This document shows, piece by piece, positions 12,601 through 27,600 of a DNA stretch of 64,000 nucleotides. The position numbers were made by a program, and so were the translations under genes. The notes below the pieces were generated by a model. That model made no database searches. It saw only the letters and a list, made by a program, of their open reading frames with translations, and was not told the origin of the DNA. Every line of letters starts with the position of its first letter. The stretch's first letter is position 1. Origin of the DNA: Agelaius tricolor. Lineage: Eukaryota > Chordata > Aves > Passeriformes > Icteridae. Where the stretch lies: positions 83,167,001-83,231,000 of the forward strand of contig JALJCS010000002.1 in the NCBI GenBank assembly GCA_023055355.1. Reading direction: 5' to 3'.

Positions 12601-15600
12601 CTGGCCAGATCAATGGGATGGCCACTCTTGCTGCAGTAAATGGAAAGCTAAAGGCAAAAGCAGAAGAAACAGAGTCAGGTAATAGTGATCACTTATTTTT
12701 TAATGAGTATCTGAATGCAGGCAAATGGTAAGTTCTAAATTTCTTAAGTTCCTTTTATTCACTCCAGTCAGTATTAAAAGAAGGAAAACAAGGAGAAATA
12801 TTACATCTTTTATGAAAGTGTCTTTAAAGAATATTTTTCCAGATCCATAAGAAAATATACTAAGAGCTTATTTATTCACAGAATTTACTGCTACCATATT
12901 TTTACAATTGACTATGCAAAGTTATTGTCAGTTATTTCTCATAATCGAGGTAAGTTGAAATTTGTTTATTGTAAAGGGACGTACAGGTAATATTAATGCA
13001 AAACAAATTTGTGAAAGCTTAAAGTTCAGAAAGTGTGTGTTGTTGGTGTAAAGACTGGCCAGCCTGTGCCAAAAATCTGTGTAAATATCTCTTGAAAGTC
13101 CTGTTTCACTGATGATTTAAAATAAAAGCTGCAAGGCCAGTAGACAAGTTGAGTTTTGTTATAACCTTCAGTCCCTTTGCTGATGTTACTGCAGAATGTT
13201 TAGGGTATGAGCTGGCACTCCTATCCTAACTGCTCCACTAGGGAAGAGCAGGTGGGCAGCCATTTATCATGGAGTATTGTCATTTTACAACTACACCTAC
13301 CAGATAACTCTACTAACTCCTGTATCTGTTTCAATAACACTGGCAGAGAAAAGGAGCACAGTGACCTGCATCTCATCTACTTAATTCCATAATATTGAAA
13401 TAAATCTGTGTGTGGTAGGACTGACTACTCAGCCATTTATCCTAATTAAAATCCCATTAGTACAGTGTCAGAAGACTGAAAGTCCTTGACCATATGTTGG
13501 GAGAAAACTTCTTCTGTGGTATCAAACTTAGGATCTTGTTTCCTTCTTTAAATGTTAGTCATGTTGTGTTGTCATTATACAGGTTTTGTACAGAAATTCA
13601 AAAATAGTCAGGCATCTCTTTGAAATGATCCTCCTGATGTTCAATTGGAATAAATTAGTTTTTTTGATGATTAGCCATATTTGAAGGTCTGGTTGTTTCT
13701 TTTGAATATGAGATTTTTATGTTTCCTATGTTTCTATCTTCTATTAAGTAATGACTCCAAAGAGAGATTTGTAATAAAAATTTCTTCTAATCTGTACAGG
13801 CTTTCATATTTCTGACTTTATCAAGTCTCTGCCATGCTATTATGGAGAGGATATTGTACAGAGAGAAACAAAACTGTCACGTCTCCAAGTCTTTGCCTTG
13901 AAGGAGTATCTCAGTAAGTAATGGGAAAGCTCTGGTAATTCTCAAACTGGTATTTAAAAGGTCTTTAGTTCACATTGGATGGGATGGCTCACCTTACAAA
14001 ACCAGAGTTGTTTGACAACCAAAGTGTGTTGATGACTTTGTGAAGAAATAGCAGAAGTTTAAAAAGAAACTTGGAAGTACATCCATGTTTCTCTGTCAGA
14101 TAATGGAAAAGAGAACACTGTATTAGTGCTGGTGGTTGTTACATGAATTCTCTGAATTTTTGAGCATAGTGTTGAAATAATTCTTTGCAATTCTATGATG
14201 ATTTCCCCAAAACCCTTTACTGCTGGATATGCCTTCTACAAAAATAAGAATTCTGGTTTAGGTTTTTCAGCTTTTTAAAATTTTACTCTTTCTTTGAAAA
14301 GTCTTAAGCAGCAGAGGAAAATCATGCATTGGAGATTTGTTAGATTTATCATGATGCATCATTCATAATAAAAACTTGAAGGATCATCCTCCTTAGATTT
14401 TTGACATTGCAGAGAACTCCATTTGAGTGTCCTGATTTTTTTTTCCATCTTAAGTCCATTGCTTAAAGAGACTCAATTAAAAGAAAAAATGCTTCAGAGA
14501 GATTGTCTGGCTTATTGAAAATGGCATGCTGTAGAGGTAATTTAAGTGTATTATCATTAACAGAATAGCAGCTTAAAGAAAATAAGATTTCTGTAAGTAG
14601 TCTTGTCTCCCACCCCACACCCCTGCTAACTTAGTCATTCTCAGATTCCTGTCTGCTTCAACCCTGAAGCTTGGCTTGCTTTAGAGTTTGTGTTTTAGTT
14701 TCTTTTGAGTGGTCACCCATTTCCATTAAGAGGCTGAGTAGGAGCAGTTGGGATTCACTGATTGTCCTAAATCACACCACAGTTACCTGACCCTTGATAA
14801 AATGACCAGAGACCAGAACAGGCTGTCAGTGACTCAGCAAGCCCAGGTGTTTGTCTCTGGAGGATTCAAACCTGGATACACTCAGAAATGCATATTTCCA
14901 GAAGTTAAAGGACTGTAAAAACATGAATCACATGCAGCTTCAGCTCTTCTCACTGCTGTTTTTTCACTTGCTTTGGAATAAACCACCCATATCTTACTGG
15001 TACAATAGTAAATGTCAAGTTAACTTACTTGTGTTATGGGTTTTGGGTGGGGATTTTCTTGTGTAATTGTTTTTTAGCAGGCTTCTGTTGTTCTTTGTTA
15101 CTTAGCAGATGCAGTACCTTTTATTTGTTCTTTTCTAGAGAGAAAGGAATTGACCAAGCAGCCTGTAGTTATTTCTACCAATGAGTTTAAAAGCTTATTA
15201 AAACTCACAAGAGAATGTTTTTTGGACCTGTGCAGCACTAATCTTCCTAAACCTGTTCTACAGAAGGTCTGCAATAAAACCAGGTCATGCACTGAGACTC
15301 ATGGTAAGTGTTTTTATTTACAAAATTTGCTGCTTATTTTCCTTGGATGTTTTCTCATACTGGTTGTCAATCTTTTACTAAAAGGAGGAAAGTCTTTTTA
15401 ACAAAAGGGGAAAACATGAAAGAAAAAGTAAAGCAGCTTTCTAGGCTTATTTTGCAAACTGAAATTACCCTTGCATTTCCTTTTTCTTCCTTGACAAAAA
15501 AAAAGTCCAGAAAGCATTTCTGATTGCATCACCAATGTTGTATTTTGTTTACATACTTTTAGAGAGTGGCATTGAGGAGTATCTATAGATAAAGGACTGT

Positions 15601-18600
15601 ATATCTATCTCTTTAAGGAATAAGATTCTTTATTTAGGGTTGTCCAATATGTATTTCTTGCAGAGCCTGATTTAATAGAGCCAAATCCATTGGAGTGGCC
15701 AGAAAGACATGTTCTTCAGAATTTGGAAAACTTTGAAAAAAACAGACAAAAAATGAGGTAATAATGAAATACTGGTGATTTTCTTTGGAGTAGCCATTAA
15801 ACTTTACTATAGAGGAACTTTATATGTTGATAACCATAGTGTAAACTGTTTTCACATTTTGATAATCTTTCACAGAAAATATTGTTTAAGGCTAAAACTA
15901 TTCTTTGTCAATTTCCAAAGGTGTAGTTTATTGGTATTTAAAGAAGTATTATTTGGATTTTTATTGACTAAATGCAACTGGAAGCTAGCTAAAAGTATAA
16001 TAATTCTAAAACTAAATTTCCAAAATGGCACTTCTAGAAAATAGTAGCCATGGTAGGAAAACATACAAAAGCTTTCCTTTCTCTTTCTTATTAATATAAA
16101 TAATTAATAAATATAAATAATTAATAAATATAAATAAATTAATAAATATAAATAATTAAGCTGTTTTTGTCAACATGTGCAACGTGTTCTAATCTTGTCA
16201 TATTTCCTAAATAGTCAGTTGATAACATATATCAATAGTTGATAGTCAATAGTTGATACCATATATCAAGTAATTTTGAAGTCAAAGAGCCTATTGGTTT
16301 TATGTTTAAATTTATATTTAGTTATGTTTTGCCTTCAGTACTGTTCACATGAAACCCATAGGTCTTTGTGTCACTTAAGACAGCCTGTTGATTTCAGTTG
16401 AGCTCTCACTTTATATAAGACTTGGCAATGAATGTTTAGGTTGGGTATTAGGAAAAGGTTCTTTACCCAGGCTGTGGTTGGGCACTGAACAGGCTCCCCA
16501 GGACAGTGGTCACAGCACCAGCCTGCCAGAGCTCAGGAGGAGTTTGGACAGTGCTCTCAGGCCCGTGGTGACTCCTGGGGATGGTGCTGTGCAGGGCAGG
16601 AGTTGGACTCAGTGATCCTTGTGGTCCTTTCCAACTCAGCCTGTGCTGTGATTCTGTGGCTTAATGGTCTTTGGTAATGTTCATGTTCTTGCTGACAGAC
16701 CTGTCGAGGCAAGTGTCCAGCTGTCCTTTTCTGAGTCACTTCAATTTCTCTCTTTCAAGTACCATAGGTGGCCATGGCTTAGACTGGAGTTCTGCACGTG
16801 ATAAATTCTCACATTAGCTTTCTCATGGTAGTATTATTATCATCATCATCATTGTTATTATTATTACTGGCTTTTGTTTCTCAAGCAGACAAAGTTCTTC
16901 CTTTAATTAGCTGTCAAAAAGGTTCCTGAAGGACCTTTCTGTTACATAGTCAGTGTTTATTTTATAGTTCACCATCTGAACTGAGTATCTTTTTAATCCT
17001 GCATCAGGATACAATGTGTTGCTTAAAAAGTGAGAAAAGGGAGAACTTTGATTTACTTGATTGAAGACACTAAAAAAGAGTGGAGAGTTGCGTGCAGTAG
17101 TGACTTTATTGTTCCTTTCCTGTATATTGTATATTTTTAATTTTTTTAAATGGGAACCAAGTTTTGGTCAAAAAACAGAAAAAAGGGGTGAATAATCATC
17201 TTCCCATGTTGTATTTCATAACCACGCTCTAAATTCTTGAAGAAGTTACTTTCTTCAGTTGAATTTTTTGATTATGTTTAACAATTATCATGTTCTTTAT
17301 CATGAACATCTGTGTTAATGTTCTCAAGGAGCAACCTTGTTCATTTTACTTTGGTACTAGTTTAATTGCTCTAGGGTAGCAATGATTTAATATTTTTTTA
17401 AATATTAAATGAGTTTATGAGTTAATAAAAAAAAAAAAATCTTAGATTGCTCTTGGCTTGCTGCCTTTTTTCCAGAGTTCCTCTGTTTGCACATTCACCT
17501 GAGCAGCTGCTGGGACACAAGGACAGCCAGAGGGAGTCCCTGACGTTGCTGGATGCCAAAGAGCTGCTCAAGTACTTCACCCCAGAAGGGCTGCCTGTGG
17601 GGGAGCTCCAGCCACTCCAAGTTCCCAAGCGGTAGGAGCATCTTAAAGCCACTGACACCAAATTCAGAGCTGATATCAGTAGGGGGGTGTAAGCAAGGGT
17701 GGAATGGGAGTCACAGAATGGCTTAACTGGATTTGAGTTTATAACTTACAACATCTTTATGTCACATGCCTGCCAGTGAAATCAACTGTTTTGGTCTCTA
17801 GTCAGTGTTGCTATTTAGTTCTTTCAGAATCTGAAATGGCTGGAGATGATGATCTTGGTCCTAGGCATTTAAATAACAAAATCATCACCTGAAGCACAAA
17901 CTTGTTACTGGTAGAGCTCTGCCAAGCTGCTGCTGCCCTATGTGTCCATTTCCAAAAGAGTATTTCTAGTAAAGCAGAAGCTACTGTGGCAGAGCTTTAA
18001 TTTTTTTGGTGTGATTTCTTTCAGTGGAGGGGAGTTTGGGGGGGGAAAACAAAACAAGAAAATATCTGAGCCTATTTAACTGTCTTTGTCTCCTGTCATG
18101 CTTTTTATAGATTCATGGAGTTATTGGAATAATTTTCAGGATCTGTACATCTATTAGAGTTAAGGCCAGACTCTATAAGAGTCAGATTGTGACACACTGC
18201 ACAAATAGTACAGGTTCTGCTTCTACAAACACTGAGTGCTAGGTAGGCAAGACAGTCTTTGCAGTCACTACAATTATATTTGTTGACCTTTTTAATACTG
18301 AATAATAAAAACTATGATGCAATTACTTGATACAGCCCTTGATCCTTTTTCAGACTTCATTATATGTAATAAGAGTGCTTGTGTGAGGGAAAGGTTCTGT
18401 AGTATTTTGGATTTTCTATAGGATTTGAGACTTCTGTAAAATTGTTACTGAAGTTTTGAAACTAAACTGAATATGTTCTGAGTAGACAGTTCAAGCAAAT
18501 TAGAAAATATGCAGTAAAGATTTAGAATCTCCTGCTGGGTTGTTAATGAGTGGAGAAGATTTAGAATTTTGGCTAAAATATTTTCCTTCCAACTTGTTGT

Positions 18601-21600
18601 GTGGGAAAGAAGTGAATAATTTTTCACTAAAAAAAATCTATTTTTTTAGTCTTTGATTTTTTTCAAAGCCTCCAGAGAAGCACTATAGCATAGAATACCT
18701 TGAGTGTCTTGAATGATTTGCTTTGAGCTACAGATGAATGAGATTTGAATTTGAACTGAGTCCAGCAGAACACTGTACTCTGAGCTGCTTGCTCCCCTAG
18801 CAGTTGCTTTGAGCAAATTCCCTGGAATTAAGAGGAGCTTTGAACAGTAGGTGATCAAAAACAGTGAATATGGACCTAAGGATCTTCCTGACTAAGAGAA
18901 GGATTGAGAGATTTTGAGAGAGGCTGGTGAATTAAAGGCATGTTCACCTTTTCTCTGTGTTTGAGCTTAGATAGAAGTTTGATAGATAACAATTTTGGCT
19001 GACAGTCTTTCCAAATTATCATTTTGCTAGATTCAGTATTGCATCTTTCCTGGATTTTTCTCAGATTATTCCAGTGGAAATGGTGCAGACGCAGAGTATA
19101 TGAATAAAATTTGAAGCAATGTGTGAGTTTCAGATTCTGTTACATCTTACCTTTGTGTCTTCTCTTCTTTAGAGATAAATGTCAGGGTATATTGAGATCT
19201 GGCAGTAAGATCTTTCTATCTGCCTTGCTAGGGCTTATTCCCTTGAAATACCCTCAAACAAATACACTCTTATGATTTAGCTGTAGAGAGTTACCAGCTG
19301 GAATTGAAATATCCCAGGAAACAAGCCATTAGTCCTGAAGTCTGGGAAAGATGAGTGTTAGATGAGGCAACAGTTTGAGGCTGAAGGGAAGGAATTCACT
19401 CCTCACAGTGTGTGATTGAGAAGTGGGAGGTCACTTCCTAGTTCATTCTACTACTCAGGTGTCCCATGTGATATTTGCCTAGTTTCATTGGTTACTTGTT
19501 TGGATCAGTGACCTTAACCATCTGAGAAATGTCTAAGAGCTTCTGTAACAATAATAGCTCAGTAGGAATGAGTTGAACTTAAATTCTCGCTTCAGTACAG
19601 ATTTAATTTTCCATTGATGCTTTATCCTAGGGGCCTAGCTGCAAGACATGCTGTTTTGTGCTTCATATGTGAAGGCATTTGTTTCTGATTTTTGGAAGTA
19701 TAATTTATTCTGAAGGTAACTGGTTAAAATAGATCTTTATTTTTCTCCTTTCAGTGAAAACGCATTTCTTTTGACACCAGAGCTTACTCCTCGAAAACTC
19801 AGAGGTTTGCCTTTTGAAAAAGCAGCTGGATGCCATTACCATGGACTTGAGTAAGTTTCCTGACTTCTTTTCTCAGATTTACTTTTTAGTTTCCAGTCTA
19901 AGTGTAATTAGAAATGTTTCAAGCAACATGTTAAGGGTATGTTAATTATGGATTAAATGTCACTGGTTTCAATTGCAATGTTGCTGCCTTGATGGTAATG
20001 TAGAAACATTGAAGGTCTTTTTTTCTCAGTTGTACTGCTATGTCTCTTCTCAGTGTCTCTAAAAATTTTAATTCAGAGCTAAAAATGGCAAGGGAATTAG
20101 TACATATCAAGTTCCTAGTGAAGCACATGTTTTAAGTACATACATAGTTTCTGATTTTATATTTAATTGTTGACACTTTAAGACTGATAGCCAAAAGGTT
20201 TAATGATACCTGCTGTGATGCTGCTACCTGTATGTTCAGGGAGCCTGAAAACAGCAGCAGGCAAGTGTTAGTGGTAAGGATGTTCAAAAGTATCCATATG
20301 GCTAGGACTGTTAGTTAATCTCAGCCAGCCAGCAATAGTTATCTGTCAAAGCAAACAAATGGGCAAACTGTCACATAATGTAGCTGTATAAAAATAGGTT
20401 AAAAAATACAAATATTGACATTGAGGAGAAAAGGAAAAAGGCTATAGAAATGCTGGAGTAGATAATTAAGCATAACTCTCCCATACAGGCAGTCTTATTG
20501 CAGTATATATTAAGAAATGCAGTGGATACCAAGCATAGTTAGTTCAGTTTTTGTGCAAGCTTCTGCTGCCTCCTAAAATCACATTTTCAGATTATCAGAA
20601 TTGACTGACAAGGCTGCTGGTATTTTTTCCCTATCGATTTTACAAATAGTTTGATTAAGTCTGTGTTTAATATCTGGTAATTTTAGCCAAGTTCTATAGG
20701 GCAATGGAGTACTCCTATCTCTTTAGTTATCTCTTTTTCTAAAAAGTAGCTCATGAGCCTGTTAGCCTTTTTAGAATTGTAATAAGTGGCACAGAGAGGC
20801 AACTGGGTAGAAAAGAGAAATGCATATAGTAGGTGTGGGAAGAAACCACTTGGTCTGTTGTCTGTTGCTATGTGGTATCTTGCTGCCCTGCCTGACCTCA
20901 GCAAGGAGTGTGCCTCAGATTTCAAATTAGGCACAGCACAGCTTGTGCTGCCTCTTCTAGCAAAATGTGACAGATACAGACCACAGGGAGGCCTGGGTAT
21001 TGTGGAGAGGAGGAAGATCCTGGCATATTAATATTGCAAGAGCAATGTGCTTAGCAGGGAAGGAAGCAGTAGAGTGGGAGGTAGTGTAGGACCAGAACAT
21101 ATTGTAACAAGAGTATTGTGGTTATGGGGCAGATGTGTTTGGTACTATGGAGTTTTCATCTGTCCAGCTGCTGCATTTATATTTGGAGGTAAAGTCTTGT
21201 CAAAAAAACAAGGAGTAGCAATTATCATAGAATGGTTTGAGTTGGAAGGGACCTTAAAGATCATCTAGTTGCAGCCTCCATGCCATGGGCAGGGACACCA
21301 ATATCTCACATATTTTTCCCCAGAGCTATTCTTAATTAATTTTTCACTCAGCCTGTATTTGTGCTGGCATTGCCCTTATCCAGGTGCAGGACCTTGCACT
21401 TGGCCTTGTTGAACCTCATGAGGTTTGCACAGGGCCACCTCTCAAGCCTCTGGATGGGATCCCTTCCCTCTGGTGTTGACCATGCCACAGAGCTTGGTGT
21501 CAATGGCAAACTGCTTTTCTGAAGTCCAGGGGTGAGCTTCCTGTGTGCTCTTCTTTTTGCCCTGAGGATCCCAAACTCCACTATTTAATGGTCCCTGCAG

Positions 21601-24600
21601 CCAAGGCTGCCCTTGAGCTTCACATTCCCCACCACCCCCTCCTCCTTGGTGGGCACAGCACAGCACCTCACCTCACTCAGAGAAGGAAGTTACCAGTGCA
21701 GGCCAGGAGCCTCCTGGATTGCCTCTGTCCTACATATTGGCCCTCCAACTGATTATTGGGATGGCTGAAGTCTCCCATGAAGACTAGGTTTTGTGAACAT
21801 GAGGCTGTTCCTATTTATGATTAAATAAAATTTTCGGTGCAATGAATATGTGCCAGACACTTGAATGCTGTTTTGCAAAGAGAAAGCAGTTGCCATGAAA
21901 GCAGTGAGTAAAATGACAATTTAACTTCTGAAGTTAAATTTTTTTTTATCTCTGTAGGGTATGTGACTACTCAGGGGACTGAGAATGTAAATAAGAAAAA
22001 TTAAATACCTTGAAATTTTTAAGTTCAGACAGCTTACTCTCTTATCAGACAATGAATTTATTTCTAGTGGAAAGTCTTCCTCACCTGTAGAAATTTGATT
22101 CATCAGCCAGTTATTAGAAAAATTAATTTCTCCCTGAATATGAAAATACTCTGAAGAAAATGAAAACATCAGGACTAGCAATTTAACATGACTCCATGTT
22201 AAGAGATAAAAGTAAAGAATGTGTCTTGCATTCCTGAGAGTAGGAAACATTGCTGAGCAGTTTGAAGGGTGGGCTGAGCAAGAGCTCACACTGCTTAAAA
22301 CAATTTGTAACAAAGAGGCTGGAATAAGACAGGGTTTACTGTTACCTTTCTCTGCACTACAGTAAGTTACTGGGTGATGAAACATTGTTCTCTTGCAAGG
22401 AATCCTGGAAATTATTTGTACCAGAGAAGAGTTAGTTAAGATATTTTTGTGTTATATCATGTGTATGTTTCACTGAGTTAGCACTTGTTCGTTTGTTATC
22501 TTTCAGCCCCACTGTAGTTATTACAGTTTGTTCTGTTGATTTGGTTGATCAATCCACTTATTCATTGTAGTCAATAGGAAGCTTGTGCTTGTTCAGTGAT
22601 ACTTTTTTGTATTTTTAGTACTTAAAAAATGTGAATCTCTCATACATCAGTGTTTATCTCAGACAAAGCTAAAAGTTGCATTTCAAAGAGTTTGAGTCTT
22701 ACAATAACAGGGTAAAGAGTTACAAATAGTATAATTCAGCTTCTTTGTTGGAGTTGGACTTGAGTAGAGCAAAATCCATCAGGCAAATATTAATTTACTG
22801 GGCTGTTAAAAGTTGTATTTCAGAACAGTATACCAGTTCAAACAAAAAAAAAAAGGTTTTGGAGTTCACATGACTGTCAAAAGTAAGTTTTTCTGATTGT
22901 AATAAAAGAGAGACTTTCTCTCACAGGTTTCTCACCCAATTTCAATTTTAGATACTGTCTTGATGACAGAAGAGCCTTGGAGAGAGATGTGGGATATGCT
23001 GAACTTCAGACTCGCCTCATTCGCTATGAAACTCAGACTACTTGCACCAAAGAGTGCTGCCCTGTGCCACTTGTCCTGAGTCCTCTCCCATCTCCTGCAG
23101 TCTTGTCAGAGCCTGGAAGTGTCCCTGATGGAGAGACTTTGCAAAGTGAATTCAAAACAGAGACATCAAGGCTAAAACGCAGATCAAAAGACCTGGATTA
23201 CTTTTATCCCAAGAAAAGGTAATGCACTGAATAAAATGAATCTTTAGCATGAAATGTTTCAGTAGTCTCTTGTGAACTGCATCTTTTCTTTCATTTCAAA
23301 ATGTTTTAGTGAAGCTATCTAGACAAATGTTCTAGTTGTTTAATCCTCTTCTGTAGGTTCATTTTTTTTCCTCAAGTGTGATCTCTCATTGATGGCATTA
23401 GATGAATCAAACCATGCAGCACAGCACACTTTGTTTAACAGATTTGGGGTTATATCCTGCAGTCTCAAGTGCCTTTGAAAAGATGACAGATAGCCTCATC
23501 TAGGACTGAAACAGTCAGGGCTCCTGTACTACGAATAAACAACTAAAGGTTTAGAAAGGCAAGGATTGTACAAACAGAATAATTGAATTTCTAATCCAAA
23601 GGACTGCTGGCATAAGATGACCTACCAAAGTTCAATCTTATTGTCAGCCTTGTTTATTAAAGGCTTTTCTGGAAGTTTGGTTTTTAAGATTTCCCTTTGT
23701 ATCTTGTCCTCACTCTGAAGATGCAAACTCTGTCACTGAATAATAGCTGCTAGGTAACACTATTTCCAAATTCACTTTTTTACTGTAATACTTCTTCTTC
23801 CTTATTTCCAGGTTGATACCCTTTGTATTCTAATCACCATAAGCCTTTAACAGAGGTCTGGTTTTCGAAATAGGTATATCTTTTGCAGCTTACTGAATAG
23901 TTAGAAATGAAGATGTGATTATACTATATTTTGTAAATTGGACTTTGGAATTACTGATGCTCTTACAGTTGAAGGATCAAGGATTACAATGTTCCCATAG
24001 AATTATGATGCCCAACTTCTTGTAGTTAAATATGAGTTGTGACATTCCTATAGGGCCAAAAGAAATTAGATAATTTGAAGAAGTTTTGTCTCATCCGAAG
24101 ACTGGAGGGCAATTCTCTTCCCAAGAGTTTTATTTTCTTAGTTACCTGATTTCTTCAATTTGTTTCTAGACCTTTTTAATCAGAGGTGCAATGGGTCTAC
24201 ATATCACTGCCCAATCTAGTCAGCAGAGTGCTCTTCTAATACAAAATATTTTACAGAATAGAATCCTGTCTTCCTGTCTGCTGTTTTCAGATGTTGTTTG
24301 CAGGAATGCTCAGTACTTACTGCTCTGAAGCAGCAGCCTCTCTAGCAGAAACAATGGCACTAAAAGAGTCGGTACAAAACCTGAAAGTTACTTTTATAGG
24401 GTTTTTTCCTGTTCCTTGTAGGCTGACCAAAAGTGAGAGCACAGAGTCGCTGCTGTGGCAGGCAGGGGGGAGCAGCAGGAGTCTCTGTGCCGTGGCTGTG
24501 CCGAGGAAGCGCTCGGACAGGTCCCCTTGTGTGGCTGCAGCGCCATCGAAACCGCCCGGCCACGGCCACCGAGCCGCCAGCAGGGCTGGCCCGGCTGCAC

Positions 24601-27600
24601 AGCCCGAGCCTGCCAAGCCAGAGAAGGAGTCGAGATCCCAGAAACACACAAGGGTAAAAATCTGCCTTGTTCTCTGAGTGAAGGAGAGCTGTTTAACTTC
24701 TTTCCATGGGACTTGATTTGTAAAAATTTTTTACTCAAGGTGAATTATTTTCATCTGTGTTTGTTACTGAATTTCATTCTGTTCACCAGTGTAAGTGAAT
24801 CCTGAAGGCACTGAGGAGAGTGCTGCAGAAACAAAGAATGAAAAAGTGTGCAAAGAAAATTTTATCATGCCCAGAAAATTAAGGCTGAGAGAGATAACGA
24901 TGAGGAATAAAAAAGGTGGAAATGAATAGCAATTAATAAGAGTTATGAAATATAGATGATTAATGTAAAACCTAAAGGCACCAAAGAGATACATGTTCTG
25001 GAAAGGTCAAAGGCATCATGGAGGAACAGACTAGTCTGAGAATAAAGAGATTTCTGTAGTTTTATAAATCCATTAATTGAAATAGCAGTTAAATAATTCG
25101 GTGGAATAATGTTTAATTATTAGCTGTGTATATTAGGAATGCCTCTTCTAAAATACAATACACAAAACTGTTCCTGACTTGGTGATACAAATTTTAAATT
25201 AATCCCAGGGTACAAGGAGAACACTGAAAGAATGTTAAGGTACTGTCAAAGGCAAGCTGGAATGGTCCAAGGAAGCATAAATTGGTGTGACTCATTCAGA
25301 CCTACGGCAGACTTTAAACATCTCTGATGTAAAGAATGTCAGAGGAAATTATCTAATGAGACTTTAGTGTCAGATTTTAATTTTTTTTTTTAATATGTAT
25401 GTATCAAACAAGGGAATATCAGTACAGCAAAAAGTGATAATTTTATATATATTATTTTGGAGAAGAAAAAACCCAAGATAATATTGACTTCTTTTTTATC
25501 TTCCAAGCTCCATGTGACTGTTCACTGATCCTTGATATGTAAGCATTTTCTTAATATTTTAAAATGAAGGAAATGGAAATAGATTGTTAAATAACTGCTC
25601 AGATTCAGGCAGTGAGCTGATCACATTTGGCAATAGATTAAAGGCAGGCAAGATCACAAAAGATCAGGTTTTCTGTGTTGGGCTTTTTTGCTTCCCATGG
25701 ACAATTTTTTGTGTCAATAGTTGGGATGAACTTCTGAGTGAGTTTTCTTCTGTTTCCAAGATGCTGAAGGAGGTAGTTGCTAAGACTCTTCAAAAACATG
25801 GAATTTCAGAAGATCATAAGTGCTTTGCATCATGCAGCCAGCGTCTATTTGAGATATCAAAATTCTACTTAAAGGTAACTAGAAGACACACTCTTACAGT
25901 TCTTTATTCTTAGTTAACTGAAACCACTCCTAAATAAAACTTGAGATAGCATGTGGGATATTCAGAGTTGATTAAGCTAATATTTCCCAGTGGTGTGTTA
26001 GTCATGTGTAGATTGTGTGGAGAGACCTTTGGAATTGTTGTCAAATGGAGAGGGTAGTTTTGCAATATAGTTTGGTGGGGTTTTGCTTGTTTTAAAACCT
26101 TCTAAAGCAGTAGCCTTTTATACATAGTGAAATAATATGCTAAAGCATGGGCCTGTTAGGTTAGGTCACTCTTAAGAGCTGCAACAGCTAAGGAGGCAAT
26201 AGAATATCTCCCAGCTGTAGCTGTGACAGCTCAGCTTTCTCCCTTGTTCTAAGGTTGTTGGCTCAATAAGAATCTTACAGAACTGACTCAGAAATTGCAG
26301 TTCCCTGACATGATGTTCTCTATTATTTAACACATACTGGCTCAGCAGCACCCTGTAGAATTGCATCAACCGCATGTTTAGGGGGAGATGAGAATTCTTT
26401 CCACAATATCTAGGAGACTGTGAGTCAATGCTGAAGCCCATATTACTTGGTCAGAGCACAAAATCAAGTTAATTACAGTATGGAGTAATTAAAAGCTATT
26501 GCTCACCAGCTGAGCTGCTGTTTTGTTCATTTGCATGTGTTTAACCTATCACTGTGGGTGAACCAGCTCAGTTTAGTCAACTTCAGTTATGGTGCTTTGA
26601 GCTAAAAGAAAGTTGAGCAGGGCTGGATGCTTACACAATCAGAACATCTTGCTGATAAGCACCAATTTCTTAAATGGAACACAGTTGTGCAGTCATTCTG
26701 TAAGTGCTCCCAAAGTCTCCCTGAAATATGCCCTGAAAGAAGATCTCCTAATCCAAAATCAGAAAGGGCTGCAGGTAGGGATGTGTAAATAGAGCAAATC
26801 AGGGTTTGTGGTTCCATTTCAAGTAGAAAAGGAAAAGGAAGAATATGGCAGTGATCCTGTCCTTTCTAGAGAGACGTGTCACAGGATTGTGTTCTCCTGA
26901 ACTTGCAGCTCCAAGTCTGTGGGAGTCCTTTGAACCCTTTTGTGTGCTGCATAATTCAAAAGCATGGTAACATAGGTATCACTTTCCTCTGGAGACAAGT
27001 AGTAAATGCATTTTCTTTCTCTCCAGGCAAGGTTTTGTTCTTGCTTTGTTTAAAAGAGTAGATGAGGTTGGACTCTTAAAATGGACTGCAAAACAGAAAA
27101 GCCATTCTAGATTTTTTTCCCCTTTTCTGCACTGGTTTTCTTTTCTGATGTCTGCCTCTCTGTTCTTTGCCAGAACTCTGTTTTACAGGGTAAGCTTACA
27201 GCTGATTTCCATGTTTTTATAGAAACAGGATTTCAGTCAAGACTGTAAAAATTTTGAATATCATTGAAGAAAAAAATTCTGGAAATTGTGCAGAAAAATG
27301 CAGAAATTTAGGAAGACTCAATCATAATTGAGTAATAGGTTTGGACTGCTGTAAGGAAACCTGCAACCCATTGGAATAGATTTTAATTATTTTCCTTTTT
27401 TTTATTAAAAAAGCAAAGGCAAATAATTATTCTTTTGTTCTGAACAAGATGATAAAAGTGTAACACTGCCCTGGTTATCAGGGCTCATATAACCCAAATT
27501 AGATTGCCCATATACTGACTTCTGTGGCTTGTTGTTTCATATTTAGGACCTAAAAACATCTAGAGGACTTCTTGATGAAATGAAGAAAACAGCAAATAGC

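Larger units (their letters stand above)
12679..16433 (+). other. MTBP introns 12-14 and start of intron 15
   Basis: Intron 12 (12679-13799), intron 13 (13914-15138), intron 14 (15304-15663) and intron 15 up to a CR1 piece are AT-rich. Besides the AT minisatellite and the direct repeat listed separately, I recognise nothing here. Confidence 0.45.
16868..21224 (+). other. MTBP intron 15 (end), intron 16 and intron 17 (first part)
   Basis: Outside exons 16 and 17 this stretch shows no recognisable gene, RNA or repeat. Confidence 0.45.

Noticed and set aside
21921..22385. Open frame of 154 codons on the minus strand
   Set aside because: No homology, and it lies in an MTBP intron next to a CR1 copy.
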